Assembly: GCF_051900425.1 (NCBI RefSeq)
Contig: NZ_JBHZGK010000004.1
Location: 1-64,000, forward strand
Direction: 5' to 3'
Length of the DNA stretch: 64,000 nt
Source of the DNA: Frateuria_A sp051900425
GTDB taxonomy: Bacteria > Pseudomonadota > Gammaproteobacteria > Xanthomonadales > Rhodanobacteraceae
Below, one piece after another: positions 40,446-49,276 of this stretch. Under the pieces are notes generated by a model. The model did no database searches. It was not told the origin of the DNA and worked only from the letters and a program-made list of their open reading frames with translations. Both the position numbers and the translations under genes were made by a program. Every line of letters starts with the position of its first letter. Position 1 is the stretch's first letter.

Positions 40446-40479
40446 AAGGCAGGCGGCGCGAGCTGTCCTGCCTTTTTTG
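40446..40479 (+). terminator. Rho-independent terminator after ihfB
   Basis: AAGGCAGG and CCTGCCTT enclose a 13-base spacer and are followed by TTTTTTG. Confidence 0.85.
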
Positions 40480-40576
40480 TCGGCCTCGCAGGCAACCGCC
40501 GTTGGGCCTCTCCCGTGCGCACGAAAGGTTCAAAACGTCCCGTGCCTGTTCAAGCGGATTCCGGTAAAGTTGCGCG

Positions 40577-40834
40577 ATGCGATTGATTGCCTTGCTCATC
40601 CTTGCGCTGTTCGTGGTCGTCGGCGTGGTCGTCGGCGCGCTCAATGCCGATCCGGTGAGCTACGACCTGGCGTTTTTCCGGGTAACGCTGCCCAAGGGGG
40701 GCGGGCTACTGGTCGCGCTGGTGATCGGCTGGCTGGCGGGCGGTTTGACCGCCTGGCTCGGCATGAGCCTGCGCCATCGCCGCGTGCTGCGCCGCGTGCG
40801 CCCATCCAGCGGGAAGACGCCGGCCCGCGCATGA
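40577..40834 (+). CDS. lapA: Lipopolysaccharide assembly protein LapA (YciS)
   Basis: An 85-residue two-helix inner-membrane protein (LIALLILALFVVVGVVVGAL; LLVALVIGWLAGGLTAWLGM) of the DUF1049 family. LapA works with LapB in LPS assembly and LpxC turnover. Its TGA overlaps the lapB ATG. Confidence 0.9.
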   Translation: MRLIALLILALFVVVGVVVGALNADPVSYDLAFFRVTLPKGGGLLVALVIGWLAGGLTAWLGMSLRHRRVLRRVRPSSGKTPARA

Positions 40835-42003
40835 GCATCCTCTATGTGCTGGTCCTGCTGGTGCCGGCCGCTTTCGCCAGCGGGTGGTTCGCGGCCCGCC
40901 GGGCGGCAGTGCACCGTTCGGGCATGCGCGTCAGCGAGCTGTCATCCGACTACTTCCGCGGCCTCAACTACCTGCTCAACGAAGAGCAGGACAAGGCGAT
41001 CGAAGTCTTCCTGAAACTCGCCGAGTACAACCGCGACACGGTCGAAACCCACCTTGCCCTGGGCAACCTGTTCCGGCGCCGCGGCGAGGTGGATCGGGCC
41101 ATCCGCCTGCACCAGCACCTGGTCTCGCGCCCGGGCCTGACCGAAGCGATGAAGACGGTCGCACTGCTCGAACTGGGCGAGGACTACATGCGTGCCGGCC
41201 TGCTCGACCGCGCCGAAGCGCTGTTTTCCGACCTGGTCGCCATGAACGCGCATGCGCCATCGGCGCTGCGGCACCTGGTGGCCATCTACCAGCACGAACG
41301 CGACTGGCACAAGGCGATCGACCACGCGCGCCGGCTCGAAGCGATGACCGGCGACGACGAGTCGCCGATGATCGCGCAGTTCTATTGCGAACTGGCCGAG
41401 CAGGCCCGCCAGCACGGCGCTCGTTCGGAAGCGCGCGACTACCTGCGGCAGGCCTTCGAGTGCCAGGCCGACTGCGTGCGTGCATTCATGCTCACTGGCC
41501 GCCTGCATGCCGAGGCGGGCGAGCATGCCGAAGCGGTCGAGGCCTATGAGGCGGCCGTCGGCGCGGACATCGCCTTCGTCCCCGAAATCCTGCCTCCGCT
41601 GCTCAACAGCTACGCGCGCACCGGCCAGATGGAGCGCGCCGAGCATTTCCTGCGCGACATCCTGGCGCGCTACAACGGGATCTCGCCGGTGCTGGCGTTG
41701 ACCAAGCTCTACAATCAGCGCGACGGCGAGCGCGCCGGCATCGAGTTCCTTACCTCGCAACTGCGCCAGCGCCCCTCGGTCCGCGGGCTGATGGCCTTGA
41801 TCGACGCCACGATGGACAAGATCGAGGGCGAAGCCCGCGAGAACTTCCTGATCCTGCGCGACCTTACCCGCAAGCTGCTCGAAGGCCAGGCGATGTACCG
41901 CTGCAGCCGCTGTGGCTTCGGCGCCAAGGCACACCACTGGCAGTGCCCCAGCTGCAAGGGCTGGAGCACGATCCGCCCGATCCACGGCGTCGCCAACGAG
42001 TGA
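40831..42003 (+). CDS. lapB: Lipopolysaccharide assembly protein LapB (YciM)
   Basis: LapB tethers FtsH to LpxC and tunes LPS synthesis. The 390-residue protein has an N-terminal membrane anchor (SILYVLVLLVPAAFASGWF) and about nine TPR repeats (YFRGLNYLLNEEQDKAIEVF, THLALGNLFRRRGEVDRAI). A C-terminal rubredoxin-like zinc knuckle carries CSRCGF and CPSCKGW. ATGA overlaps lapA, and its TGA overlaps the next gene start in GTGA. Confidence 0.95.
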   Translation: MSILYVLVLLVPAAFASGWFAARRAAVHRSGMRVSELSSDYFRGLNYLLNEEQDKAIEVFLKLAEYNRDTVETHLALGNLFRRRGEVDRAIRLHQHLVSRPGLTEAMKTVALLELGEDYMRAGLLDRAEALFSDLVAMNAHAPSALRHLVAIYQHERDWHKAIDHARRLEAMTGDDESPMIAQFYCELAEQARQHGARSEARDYLRQAFECQADCVRAFMLTGRLHAEAGEHAEAVEAYEAAVGADIAFVPEILPPLLNSYARTGQMERAEHFLRDILARYNGISPVLALTKLYNQRDGERAGIEFLTSQLRQRPSVRGLMALIDATMDKIEGEARENFLILRDLTRKLLEGQAMYRCSRCGFGAKAHHWQCPSCKGWSTIRPIHGVANE

Positions 42004-43040
42004 CCCGGGCGGAATTGACGACCGTGCTGGGATGGAGCCTGGTCGCGCTGGTGATCGCGGCGCTGGCGGCACGCGGCGCCATCGCCTACGCACATCGCCG
42101 CGGCATGCTGGACCAGCCTGGCCAGCGCCGCTCGCATACGCTTCCGACCCCTCGGGGCGGAGGCATCGGCATCGTCCTGGGTTGCCTCGTCGCCATGCCC
42201 GGTGTGTTCCTGAGCCTGCCAGGCCCTTGGTCTGCCTGGACGGTCGCGAGCCTGGCGCTGGCCTTGCTGCTGGTCGCGGCGATCGGCTGGTGGGACGACC
42301 ATCGGCCGTTGCGGCAATGGCCGAGGCTGGGCGTCCAGTTGCTCGCGATTGCACTCTTCAGCGTGTCACTGCTCGCCGGCACGAGCCTCGCGTGGGCGTG
42401 GCTGCCGTTGCTGGTGCTGGCGGGCGGCTGGAGCATCAACCTGCACAATTTCATGGACGGCATTGACGCGTTGCTGGCACAGCAGGGCGTGTTCGTGGCC
42501 GTCGGCCTCGGCTGCCTCGCCGCCAGCATTGCGCAGCCCGCGCTGGCGGGTGCCGGCTTCGTGGTGGCCGCGGGATGCCTGGGGTTCTGGCTCTACAACC
42601 GGCCGCCGGCGCGCATCTTCATGGGCGACGTGGGCAGCGGCAGCGTGGGCCTGCTGCTGTTCGCCCTCGTTGCCATGCTGTGGCGCGTTGAACCGGGCAT
42701 GCTCTGGCCGGCGCTCATCCTCGGGTCCGCTTTTGTTGCCGATGCCAGCTTGACGTTGCTGAACCGCTTCCTACGCGGCAGGCGCTGGTATGCTCCGCAT
42801 CGCGAGCATCTGTACCAGTGGCTGGTACGATCCGGCCGCACGCATGCGCGCGCTGCCGCGTGGTACCTGGCTTGGAACCTGCTGGTCGCCGCACCTGCGG
42901 CGGTTGTCGCGAGGCAGCTCCCGGCCATGGCATTGCCCGCCTGTGTCGCCGTCTATACGGCGGCCGGCGCAACATGGATCGTTACCAAGCGCCGCTGCGT
43001 GCGGCGTGCATCATTGAAGGACCGTCATGTCGCCACGTAA
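42000..43040 (+). CDS. WecA/WbpL-like undecaprenyl-phosphate sugar-1-phosphate transferase
   Basis: The 346-residue polytopic membrane protein belongs to the MraY/WecA family that loads the first sugar phosphate onto undecaprenyl phosphate for O-antigen. Signature pieces are GGGIGIVLG, WWDDHRPL, HNFMDGIDALLAQQ, FMGDVGSGSVG and the late HREHLYQWLV. The sugar donor (UDP-GlcNAc, QuiNAc or FucNAc) cannot be told from sequence. GTG at 42000 overlaps the lapB stop, and its end overlaps the next gene by 14 bases. Confidence 0.9.
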   Translation: MTRAELTTVLGWSLVALVIAALAARGAIAYAHRRGMLDQPGQRRSHTLPTPRGGGIGIVLGCLVAMPGVFLSLPGPWSAWTVASLALALLLVAAIGWWDDHRPLRQWPRLGVQLLAIALFSVSLLAGTSLAWAWLPLLVLAGGWSINLHNFMDGIDALLAQQGVFVAVGLGCLAASIAQPALAGAGFVVAAGCLGFWLYNRPPARIFMGDVGSGSVGLLLFALVAMLWRVEPGMLWPALILGSAFVADASLTLLNRFLRGRRWYAPHREHLYQWLVRSGRTHARAAAWYLAWNLLVAAPAAVVARQLPAMALPACVAVYTAAGATWIVTKRRCVRRASLKDRHVAT

Positions 43041-44949
43041 ATGGATCGCCCTCATCCATCCGCGCATCGCCGTCGTCGCGCACGATCTGGCGATGGCCGG
43101 CTTCGCCTGGTGGATCGCCAAGGCGCTGCGCTATGCCACGGTGCCGGGGCAGGACGGCAGCTTCGACGTCCTCGAGTTCCCCATCGTGCTGGCGATGCAG
43201 GGGTTGATGTTCACCTGGACCGGCCTGTACAAGGGCGTGTGGCGCTTCGCCAGCCTGCCTGACCTGTGGAACATCCTGAAGGCGGCCATCTTCGGCACGC
43301 TCGCCATCGGCCTGGCGCTGTTCCTCTATCAGCGCATGGAGGGCGTGCCCCGCTCGGTGTTGCTGCTTTACCCGGTTGCGCTGACCCTCCTGCTTGGCCT
43401 GCCTCGCCTGGCTTACCGGTTCTGGAAGGACAGCCGGCTGGATCTTTTCAACACGCGTTCCTCCAAGCGGGTGCTCATCGTCGGCGCCGACCGCGCTGGC
43501 GAGGCGCTTTCGCGCGACTTGCGCCACGACGGCCGCTTCAGCGTGATCGGTTTCGTCGACGACAAGGCCAGCCTGCGAGGCGCTTCGATCAATGGCCATC
43601 CCGTGCTGGGCTGCATCGACCACTTGCCGGAGCTGGCCCGCGAGGCGGCGGTCGAAATGCTGCTGATCGCGCTGCCGGGTGCCAGCACGGGCGAGATGCG
43701 CCGCGTGGTCGAGCTGTGCGACCAGACCGGCCTGCCTTATCGCACCGTGCCGCGGCTCGAGGACGTGGTGGCCGGTCGCGCGCAGTTCAACGAGATCAAG
43801 GAAGTGGCGATCGAGGATCTGCTTGGCCGCGACGCAGTCGAACTGGACTGGACCGCCATCCGCGAGACGCTTACCGGTCGCCGGGTGCTGATCACCGGGG
43901 GCGGTGGCTCGATCGGTTCGGAGTTGTGCCGCCAGGTTGCCCGGCTCGGTGCGCAGTCGCTGATCATTGTCGAACAGAGCGAATACAACCTCTATCGCAT
44001 CGGCAAGGAACTGCGCAGCGACTACCCCGAGCTGTTGCTCGAATGCGTGCTCTGCGATTGCGGTGACCGTGTCGCCATGCAGAAGACGTTTGGCGAAACC
44101 AAGCCGCAGGTGGTGTTCCACGCGGCCGCCTACAAGCACGTCCCGATGCTGCAGAAGCAGTTGCGCGCGGGCTTTCGCAACAACGTGCTCGGGACGCGCA
44201 CGGTGGCGGACCTCGCCAACGAGTTCCACGTCGAGTGCTTCGTGCTGATCTCTACCGACAAGGCCGTCAACCCCACGAGCGTCATGGGCGCCTGCAAGCG
44301 CGTGGCCGAGATCTACTGCCAGAACCTCAACGCCCATTCGGCAACACACTACATCACGGTGCGCTTCGGCAACGTACTCGATTCGGCCGGCTCGGTAGTG
44401 CCGCTGTTTCGCCAGCAGATCCGCGACGGCGGGCCGGTGACCATCACCCACCCGGAGATCACCCGCTACTTCATGACGATCCCGGAAGCCTGCCAGCTGA
44501 TCCTGCAGGCGGCCTGTCTGGGGCAGGGCGGCGAGATCTTTGCGCTCGACATGGGCGAGCCGGTGAAGATCCGCGACCTCGCCGAACAGATGATCCGGCT
44601 GGCCGGCAAGAAGCCGGGCACCGAAGTGCCGATCGTCTACACCGGCCTGCGCGCCGGCGAGAAGCTGTTCGAAGAACTCTTCCACCAGCTCGAGAACTAC
44701 AGCGCCACCGCGCATGCCAAGATCTTCCTTGCGCAGCACCGCGAGGTGTCGTGGGAGTTGCTGCAGGCCCTGCTCAACAAGGCGTGCGAAGCCACTACTG
44801 CCTTCAATGAAGACGAGCTGCGGCGCTGCGTCTCCAGTCTGCTGCCGTCGTTCCGGTGGAGCGAGACGGCGCAGCCGGACAACGTGGTGTCGATCCGCCG
44901 CGAGGTGGGCCGCATCGAACAGGGTCGTATCGAAACAGGAGAAAGTTGA
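43027..44949 (+). CDS. WbpM/CapD-like membrane UDP-N-acetylhexosamine 4,6-dehydratase
   Basis: The 640-residue protein has four N-terminal membrane helices and a CoA-binding-like Rossmann domain (RVLIVGADRAGEALSRDL). The catalytic SDR domain from about residue 280 has cofactor loop VLITGGGGSIGSELCRQ, AAYKHVPMLQ, STDKAVNPTSVMGACKR (the S-M-K form of the active site) and RFGNVLDSAGSV. It should make the 4-keto-6-deoxy intermediate for QuiNAc or FucNAc, substrate for the WecA-like partner upstream. Confidence 0.92.
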   Translation: MSPRKWIALIHPRIAVVAHDLAMAGFAWWIAKALRYATVPGQDGSFDVLEFPIVLAMQGLMFTWTGLYKGVWRFASLPDLWNILKAAIFGTLAIGLALFLYQRMEGVPRSVLLLYPVALTLLLGLPRLAYRFWKDSRLDLFNTRSSKRVLIVGADRAGEALSRDLRHDGRFSVIGFVDDKASLRGASINGHPVLGCIDHLPELAREAAVEMLLIALPGASTGEMRRVVELCDQTGLPYRTVPRLEDVVAGRAQFNEIKEVAIEDLLGRDAVELDWTAIRETLTGRRVLITGGGGSIGSELCRQVARLGAQSLIIVEQSEYNLYRIGKELRSDYPELLLECVLCDCGDRVAMQKTFGETKPQVVFHAAAYKHVPMLQKQLRAGFRNNVLGTRTVADLANEFHVECFVLISTDKAVNPTSVMGACKRVAEIYCQNLNAHSATHYITVRFGNVLDSAGSVVPLFRQQIRDGGPVTITHPEITRYFMTIPEACQLILQAACLGQGGEIFALDMGEPVKIRDLAEQMIRLAGKKPGTEVPIVYTGLRAGEKLFEELFHQLENYSATAHAKIFLAQHREVSWELLQALLNKACEATTAFNEDELRRCVSSLLPSFRWSETAQPDNVVSIRREVGRIEQGRIETGES

Positions 44950-45822
44950 GTGACCAAGCCGTTGCGCAAGGTGGTATTCCCGGTGGCCGGCCTGGGCACC
45001 CGTTTTCTGCCGGCGACCAAGGTCGTCGCGAAGGAAATGCTGCCGGTGCTGGACAAGCCGCTGATCCAGTACGCGGTCGATGAGGCGGTGGATGCGGGCG
45101 CCGACACCCTGGTGTTCGTCACCAACCGCTACAAGCACGCCATCGCCGACTACTTCGACAAGGCCTACGAACTGGAGGCCAAGCTGGAGGAAAAGGGCAA
45201 GGACGAACTGCTGGCGCTGGTGCAGGGCACGCTGCCGTCCAACGTACGCGCGATCTTCGTCACCCAGCCGGAGGCCTACGGCCTGGGCCACGCCGTCCTG
45301 TGCGCCAAGCCGGTGATTGGCGACGAGCCGTTCGGCATCATCCTGCCGGACGACCTGATCTGGAACCGCGGCAAGGGCGCGCTGGGCCAGATGGCCGCGC
45401 TGGCCGAATCGGAACATGCCGGCGTGATCGCGGTGGAAGAAGTGCCGCACGACCAGACCGACAAGTACGGCATCGTCGACGCCGAGCCGATCGACCAGCG
45501 CAGCGCGCGCATCCGCTACATGGTCGAGAAGCCCAAGCCCGCGGACGCGCCGTCGAACCTCGCCGTCGTGGGCCGCTACGTGTTGCCGGGTCGGATCTTC
45601 GAACTGCTGGAACAGACCGAACCGGGCGCCGGTGGCGAGATCCAGCTTACCGACGCCATCGAGGCACTGCTGATGGAGCAGGGCAAGGTGCTCGCCTACC
45701 GCTTCGAGGGCACCCGTTTCGACTGCGGCAACAAGGCCGGCCTGGTCCGCGCGACCATGCACATGGCCATGCAGGATCCCAAGCTCGCACCGGTCGTGCG
45801 CGAGTTCGTCGGCCAGCTTTGA
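44950..45822 (+). CDS. galU: UTP--glucose-1-phosphate uridylyltransferase
   Basis: GalU makes UDP-glucose for LPS core and capsular polysaccharides. The 290-residue protein begins VVFPVAGLGTRFLPATKVVA (nucleotide loop) with VVAKEMLPVLDKPLIQYAV over residues 24-42, and has PEAYGLGHAVLCAK, ILPDDLIWN and EKPKPADAPSNLAVVGRYVL. GTG at 44950 directly follows the WbpM-like stop. Confidence 0.96.
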   Translation: MTKPLRKVVFPVAGLGTRFLPATKVVAKEMLPVLDKPLIQYAVDEAVDAGADTLVFVTNRYKHAIADYFDKAYELEAKLEEKGKDELLALVQGTLPSNVRAIFVTQPEAYGLGHAVLCAKPVIGDEPFGIILPDDLIWNRGKGALGQMAALAESEHAGVIAVEEVPHDQTDKYGIVDAEPIDQRSARIRYMVEKPKPADAPSNLAVVGRYVLPGRIFELLEQTEPGAGGEIQLTDAIEALLMEQGKVLAYRFEGTRFDCGNKAGLVRATMHMAMQDPKLAPVVREFVGQL

Positions 45823-45848
45823 GCCTCCACGTCCTGCAGTGAACCTGC

Positions 45849-45892
45849 AGGCGTCTGCTTGCGGCATGTCCCTGAGCCCAGGGGCATCGCCA
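45849..45892. repeat. Imperfect inverted repeat after galU
   Basis: GTCTGCTTGC and GCAAGCAGAC arms flank a centre with GGCATGTCCC...GGGGCATCGCC. It is related to the GCATCGCCCGCAAGC family at 12502. It may also act as an mRNA 3' stabilising hairpin for galU. Confidence 0.55.
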
Positions 45893-46002
45893 GCAAGCAG
45901 ACCCCCTGCCTTTCGCCGTGCCTGGAGCCGGCGTGTCATGGGCAGTTCGAACAGCGGCGTTCGCCGCGATATGCTCAGTCGTCCCGACTGGCCCGCCCCC
46001 CC

Positions 46003-47292
46003 ATGACGCCGTCGCCCGCCATCTCCTACTACCGCGCCACGGCCACGCCGTACGCGCCCTATGCGCCGCTCGACGGCCGGCAGGAGGCGCGCGTGGCAGT
46101 GGTGGGCGGCGGTTTTGCGGGCCTCAATACCGCGTTGGGACTGGCGGAACGCGGGCTTCGGGACGTGGTGCTGCTGGAGCGCGAGCAGGTCGGGTTCGGG
46201 GCCTCCGGGCGCAACGGGGGATTCGTTTTCGCCGGTTATTCGCTGGGCGAGCAGGCGCTGCTCGATCAACTGGGCCCGACGCGGGCGCGCGCGCTGTTCC
46301 AACGCACCATCGAGGGCGTGCACCGCATCCGCCAGCGCGTCGCCACCTACGCGATTCCCTGTGATGCGGTGGACGCGGGCGTGATCTGGGCGAACTGGTT
46401 CCGCGACCCGGGCGTGCTGCGCACACGCCAGCAGATGCTGGCCGAGCGCTACGGCGTGCTCTGGGAGTGGATGCCGGAAGCCCAATTGCGCGAGCTCGTT
46501 CGTAGCCCGCGCTACCACGATGGCCTGTTCGAACGCGACGCGCTGCATCTTCACCCGCTCAACTACGCGATCGGCCTGGCCGGCGCCGCGGCCGGGCAGG
46601 GTGTGCGCATCCACGAGCACAGCGGCGTACGCCGGCTGCAGCGCGAGGGCAACCGCTGGCGGGTACAGACGGCCTCGGGCGAAGTGGTGGCCGACCAGGT
46701 GGTGCTGGCCTGCGGCGGTTATCTGGCCGGCCTCGAACACCAGATCGACCGGGCGATCCTGCCGATCGCCACGTACGTGATGGTGACCGAACCGCTGGGG
46801 GACCGCCTGGCGGAGTGCCTGGCCACGCGCGCGGCGATCTACGACACACGCTTCGCGTTCGATTACTACCGGCCCTTGCCAGATACCCGGCTACTCTGGG
46901 GCGGGCGCATCTCCGTGCTCGATCGTTCCCCGCGGGCCGTGCAGCGCCTGCTTCGCACGGACCTGCTTCGCGTCTTTCCGCAGATGGGCGAGGTGCGCGT
47001 CGACTACGCGTGGTCTGGCCTGATGAGCTACGCGCGTCACCAGATGCCGCAGATCGGTGGGCGGGAGGACGGGCTTTGGTGGGCGCAGGCGTTCGGCGGC
47101 CACGGGCTCAGCTCGACCTGCGCGGCTGGGGAACTGCTGGCTGCTGGCATTGCCGAGGGTGACCCGGCATGGCGCGAATTCACCGATTACGGGCTCGCCT
47201 CCACTTACCGCCCGCTGGGCTTCGTGGCTGCGCAGGCCAGCTACTGGCGGGCCGAACTGCAGGATTGGCTGAAGATGAGACTGGAAGGATGA
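46003..47292 (+). CDS. FAD-dependent oxidoreductase (DAO family, PuuB-like)
   Basis: The 429-residue protein has the FAD dinucleotide-binding motif VAVVGGGFAGLNTALGLAER near residues 31-50, GASGRNGGFVFAGYS, and the C-terminal AFGGHGLSSTCAAGELLA. The overall pattern resembles gamma-glutamylputrescine oxidase (PuuB) and other amine/amino-acid oxidases. No polyamine genes are adjacent, so the substrate is open. It is translationally coupled by ATGA to the CsaA-like gene. Confidence 0.85.
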   Translation: MTPSPAISYYRATATPYAPYAPLDGRQEARVAVVGGGFAGLNTALGLAERGLRDVVLLEREQVGFGASGRNGGFVFAGYSLGEQALLDQLGPTRARALFQRTIEGVHRIRQRVATYAIPCDAVDAGVIWANWFRDPGVLRTRQQMLAERYGVLWEWMPEAQLRELVRSPRYHDGLFERDALHLHPLNYAIGLAGAAAGQGVRIHEHSGVRRLQREGNRWRVQTASGEVVADQVVLACGGYLAGLEHQIDRAILPIATYVMVTEPLGDRLAECLATRAAIYDTRFAFDYYRPLPDTRLLWGGRISVLDRSPRAVQRLLRTDLLRVFPQMGEVRVDYAWSGLMSYARHQMPQIGGREDGLWWAQAFGGHGLSSTCAAGELLAAGIAEGDPAWREFTDYGLASTYRPLGFVAAQASYWRAELQDWLKMRLEG

Positions 47293-47627
47293 GCGTGGAA
47301 GAGATCAGTTGGTCGGACTTCGAGAGGGTGCTGATCGTGGCTGGCACCATCGTGCGCGTGGAGCCGTTTCCCGAAGCGCGCAAACCGGCATGGAAGGTAT
47401 GGGCCGACTTCGGACCCTACGGCGAGCGCAAGACCAGTGCGCAGATCGCAGCGCTTTATGCACCCGAGCAGCTGGTCGGCAGGCAGATCGTGGGCGTGCT
47501 CAATTTTCCGGAGAAGCAGATCGGCCCGTTTCGTTCCCAGTTCCTGCTGACCGGTTTCCACACCGACGCGGGCGTGGTCGTCACGACGGTTGAGCGGCCC
47601 GTGCCCAACGGCTCGCGGCTGGCGTAA
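47289..47627 (+). CDS. csaA: CsaA-like tRNA-binding / chaperone-like protein
   Basis: The 112-residue protein is a free-standing tRNA-binding OB-fold domain (CsaA/Trbp111 type): FERVLIVAGTIVRVEPFPEA, KPAWKVWADFGPYGERKTSAQI split over residues 32-53, LVGRQIVGVLNFPEKQIGPF and a C-terminal EVVERPVPNG-like end. It may act in protein export or as a tRNA chaperone. ATGA overlap with the oxidoreductase indicates coexpression. Confidence 0.88.
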   Translation: MSVEEISWSDFERVLIVAGTIVRVEPFPEARKPAWKVWADFGPYGERKTSAQIAALYAPEQLVGRQIVGVLNFPEKQIGPFRSQFLLTGFHTDAGVVVTTVERPVPNGSRLA

Positions 47628-47713
47628 GCACGCCGCGTCCGGCGTGTACCTCCGACGCCGCGGAGATTGCGCGACTGGCGGGGGAGCTGGGTTATCCGGT
47701 CGCTGCTGAAAGC

Positions 47714-48058
47714 ATGGCCGAGCGACTGGAGGCGTGGCTCGAGGGCCCGCGCCAATGCGTGCTCGTGCTCGACGGGGACGCACGCATGGCCGGCTGGATC
47801 GCCGCCGAACGGCGCTTGAGCCTGGAGGTTGGCGAGCGCGTGGAGATCACCGCTCTGGTGGTCGACGGCACGGCCCGTCGCGGCGGTGTGGGGCGCGCGC
47901 TGGTCGGCGCGATCGAAGCGTGGGCGCGGGAGCAGGGCGTGGACCGGATGGTCGTTCGCTCCAACGTGCAGCGCCAGGCTTCGCATCCGTTCTATGAAGG
48001 CCTGGGCTTCGCGCGGCAGAAGAGCCAGCACGTCTACCGCAAACGCCTGTCCCCGTAG
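47714..48058 (+). CDS. GNAT-family acetyltransferase, start uncertain
   Basis: The visible frame encodes 114 residues from ATG 47714 with acetyl-CoA motif A (VDGTARRGGVGRALVGAIEAW) and SHPFYEGLGFARQKSQHVYRK. In-frame sequence upstream (47627-47713: TPRPACTSDAAEIARLAGEL...) reads like the usual GNAT N-terminus, but no ATG, GTG or TTG precedes it within the frame (stop at 47591). Either a rare start (ATT or CTG) is used or the gene has lost its 5' end. The TAG stop lies in a dispersed repeat arm. Function unknown. Confidence 0.75.
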   Translation: MAERLEAWLEGPRQCVLVLDGDARMAGWIAAERRLSLEVGERVEITALVVDGTARRGGVGRALVGAIEAWAREQGVDRMVVRSNVQRQASHPFYEGLGFARQKSQHVYRKRLSP

Positions 48059-48117
48059 CTGGTTTTCAGCCCACCGTCGCCGGCTCCAGCAGGGCTGGCC
48101 TGAAGCCCACCCTACGC
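48053..48117. repeat. Degenerate GTAGGGTGGGCTTCAGCCC inverted repeat between GNAT and ygfZ
   Basis: The left arm CGTAGCTGGTTTTCAGCCCA and the right arm TGGCCTGAAGCCCACCCTACG face each other. The left TAG is the GNAT stop; the right arm, read on the minus strand, supplies the ygfZ stop. The same family as 9317-9381. Confidence 0.7.
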
Positions 48118-48909
48118 GGTCAACGCAAGCACCTGCACGCTGCCGGCACCGTGCGGGAGCTCGGCTTCCACACCGGAGGCCAGGTTGGCCTGCAAGTCGT
48201 CGTGCACTACCGCCAGCGCTTCGGCCGCACCATCGATCGCCACCACATCGAGCAACTGGATCGCGGTCTGGCCGTCCACGGCGAGCACGCTACCGGGCAC
48301 CGGCACGCGTGACAGGCGAATGCGGTGCAGGTGGCGCTTGCTTCCGCCGCGATAATGCATGCGCGCGACGATCTCCTGACCCGGGTAGCACCCCTTGTCC
48401 AGCGCCGTGGCGCCCAGCGCGCCGAGGTTGAGCCAAGCCGGCAGCAGCTCGCCTGCGGTGGGGGACACAAGCCACGGCCAGCCTGCGCGCACTTGCGGCA
48501 GACGCCATTCGTCGTCGCCCCCCGCAGCGAGTTTGAGGCCGTGCGAACCACAACCCAGCACCAGCCAGTCGCCCTGTTGCGTGACGGTGTGCAGCGGCAT
48601 CGCTTCGACGGTCGCCAGCTCTTGCGCCGGCAGAGCCAGGACACGCAGCCTGGCGCGGAACACGTACCGCTGCAATTCACTGGCCATCGCCCCCGCCAGG
48701 CCACCGCGCAGCAGCAGCAGCAGGCGCTGTCCGTCGACCCGGATCAGATGGAACAGGGCGCGCACGCGCCCCTGCGCATCGAGCCAGGCGCTGAATTGCC
48801 ACTGGCCATCGGCGAGCGAGGCAAGGTTGCTGCTGAATTGCGATTGCGCGAACGCGATCGCGTCCGGCCCTTCGAGCGAAACAAGCTCGGCGGAATAGGT
48901 GGTCGGCAT
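48112..48909 (-). CDS. ygfZ: tRNA-modifying/folate-binding Fe-S protein YgfZ (CAF17 family)
   Basis: YgfZ supports [Fe-S] enzymes and tRNA thiolation. The 265-residue protein has the strictly conserved KGCYPGQEIVARMHYRG motif in its C-terminal half, with the reactive Cys. The aminomethyltransferase-like N-terminal fold shows FAQSQFSSNLASLADGQWQFSAWLDAQG split over residues 20-47. ATG at 48909 gives the family start PTTYSAELVSLEG. It is divergent from the sdh operon, which depends on Fe-S clusters. Confidence 0.93.
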   Translation of the reverse strand: MPTTYSAELVSLEGPDAIAFAQSQFSSNLASLADGQWQFSAWLDAQGRVRALFHLIRVDGQRLLLLLRGGLAGAMASELQRYVFRARLRVLALPAQELATVEAMPLHTVTQQGDWLVLGCGSHGLKLAAGGDDEWRLPQVRAGWPWLVSPTAGELLPAWLNLGALGATALDKGCYPGQEIVARMHYRGGSKRHLHRIRLSRVPVPGSVLAVDGQTAIQLLDVVAIDGAAEALAVVHDDLQANLASGVEAELPHGAGSVQVLALTA

Positions 48910-49022
48910 GGCGCATGAAATAAGGGAAGCATGGCACGAAGGCAAGGTCCGGACAGGTTTTCGCGTACCCGTCAAGGTTGTGCTGTCCGGTCAGCGCGTA
49001 TTACGCTTCTGCGGCTTTACTT

Positions 49023-49190
49023 ATGTCCGAGACCCTCTCCCAGACCGAACCCGCCCCTGCTTCCGCGCCCGCGGAGCAACCTGCCGTGCCTGCGCGGCCG
49101 GCACAGGGCGAGGCGCGACCGGAGCGGCCGGCGCCGGATCCCACCCGCTACGGCGACTGGGAAAAGAACGGACGCTGCATCGACTTCTGA
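49023..49190 (+). CDS. Succinate dehydrogenase assembly factor 4-like protein (DUF1674)
   Basis: A 55-residue protein with a disordered Pro/Ala/Glu-rich N-terminus and the invariant DUF1674 end PTRYGDWEKNGRCIDF. In mitochondria SDHAF4 binds flavinylated SdhA and prevents autoxidation before joining SdhB. Its place directly ahead of sdhC supports the same role. ATG at 49023 fits; upstream codons are unconserved. It may be cotranscribed with sdhCDAB from a promoter just upstream (TTGTGC and TATTAC near 48978-49004, weak). Confidence 0.85.
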   Translation: MSETLSQTEPAPASAPAEQPAVPARPAQGEARPERPAPDPTRYGDWEKNGRCIDF

Positions 49191-49276
49191 TTCCGCCGGG
49201 TCGGCGCGAGCCGGCACAGGCGATCGGGGAGCGGGCGACTCGGGCGAGACGCGAATCCACTACACGGACAGCCGCC

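Noticed and set aside
42982..46740. A 1252-codon open frame on the minus strand, opposite the WbpM-like, galU and oxidoreductase genes
   Set aside because: It runs antisense to three well-recognised genes and has repetitive His/Gln/Arg-rich composition from GC-rich codon bias; no family resemblance.
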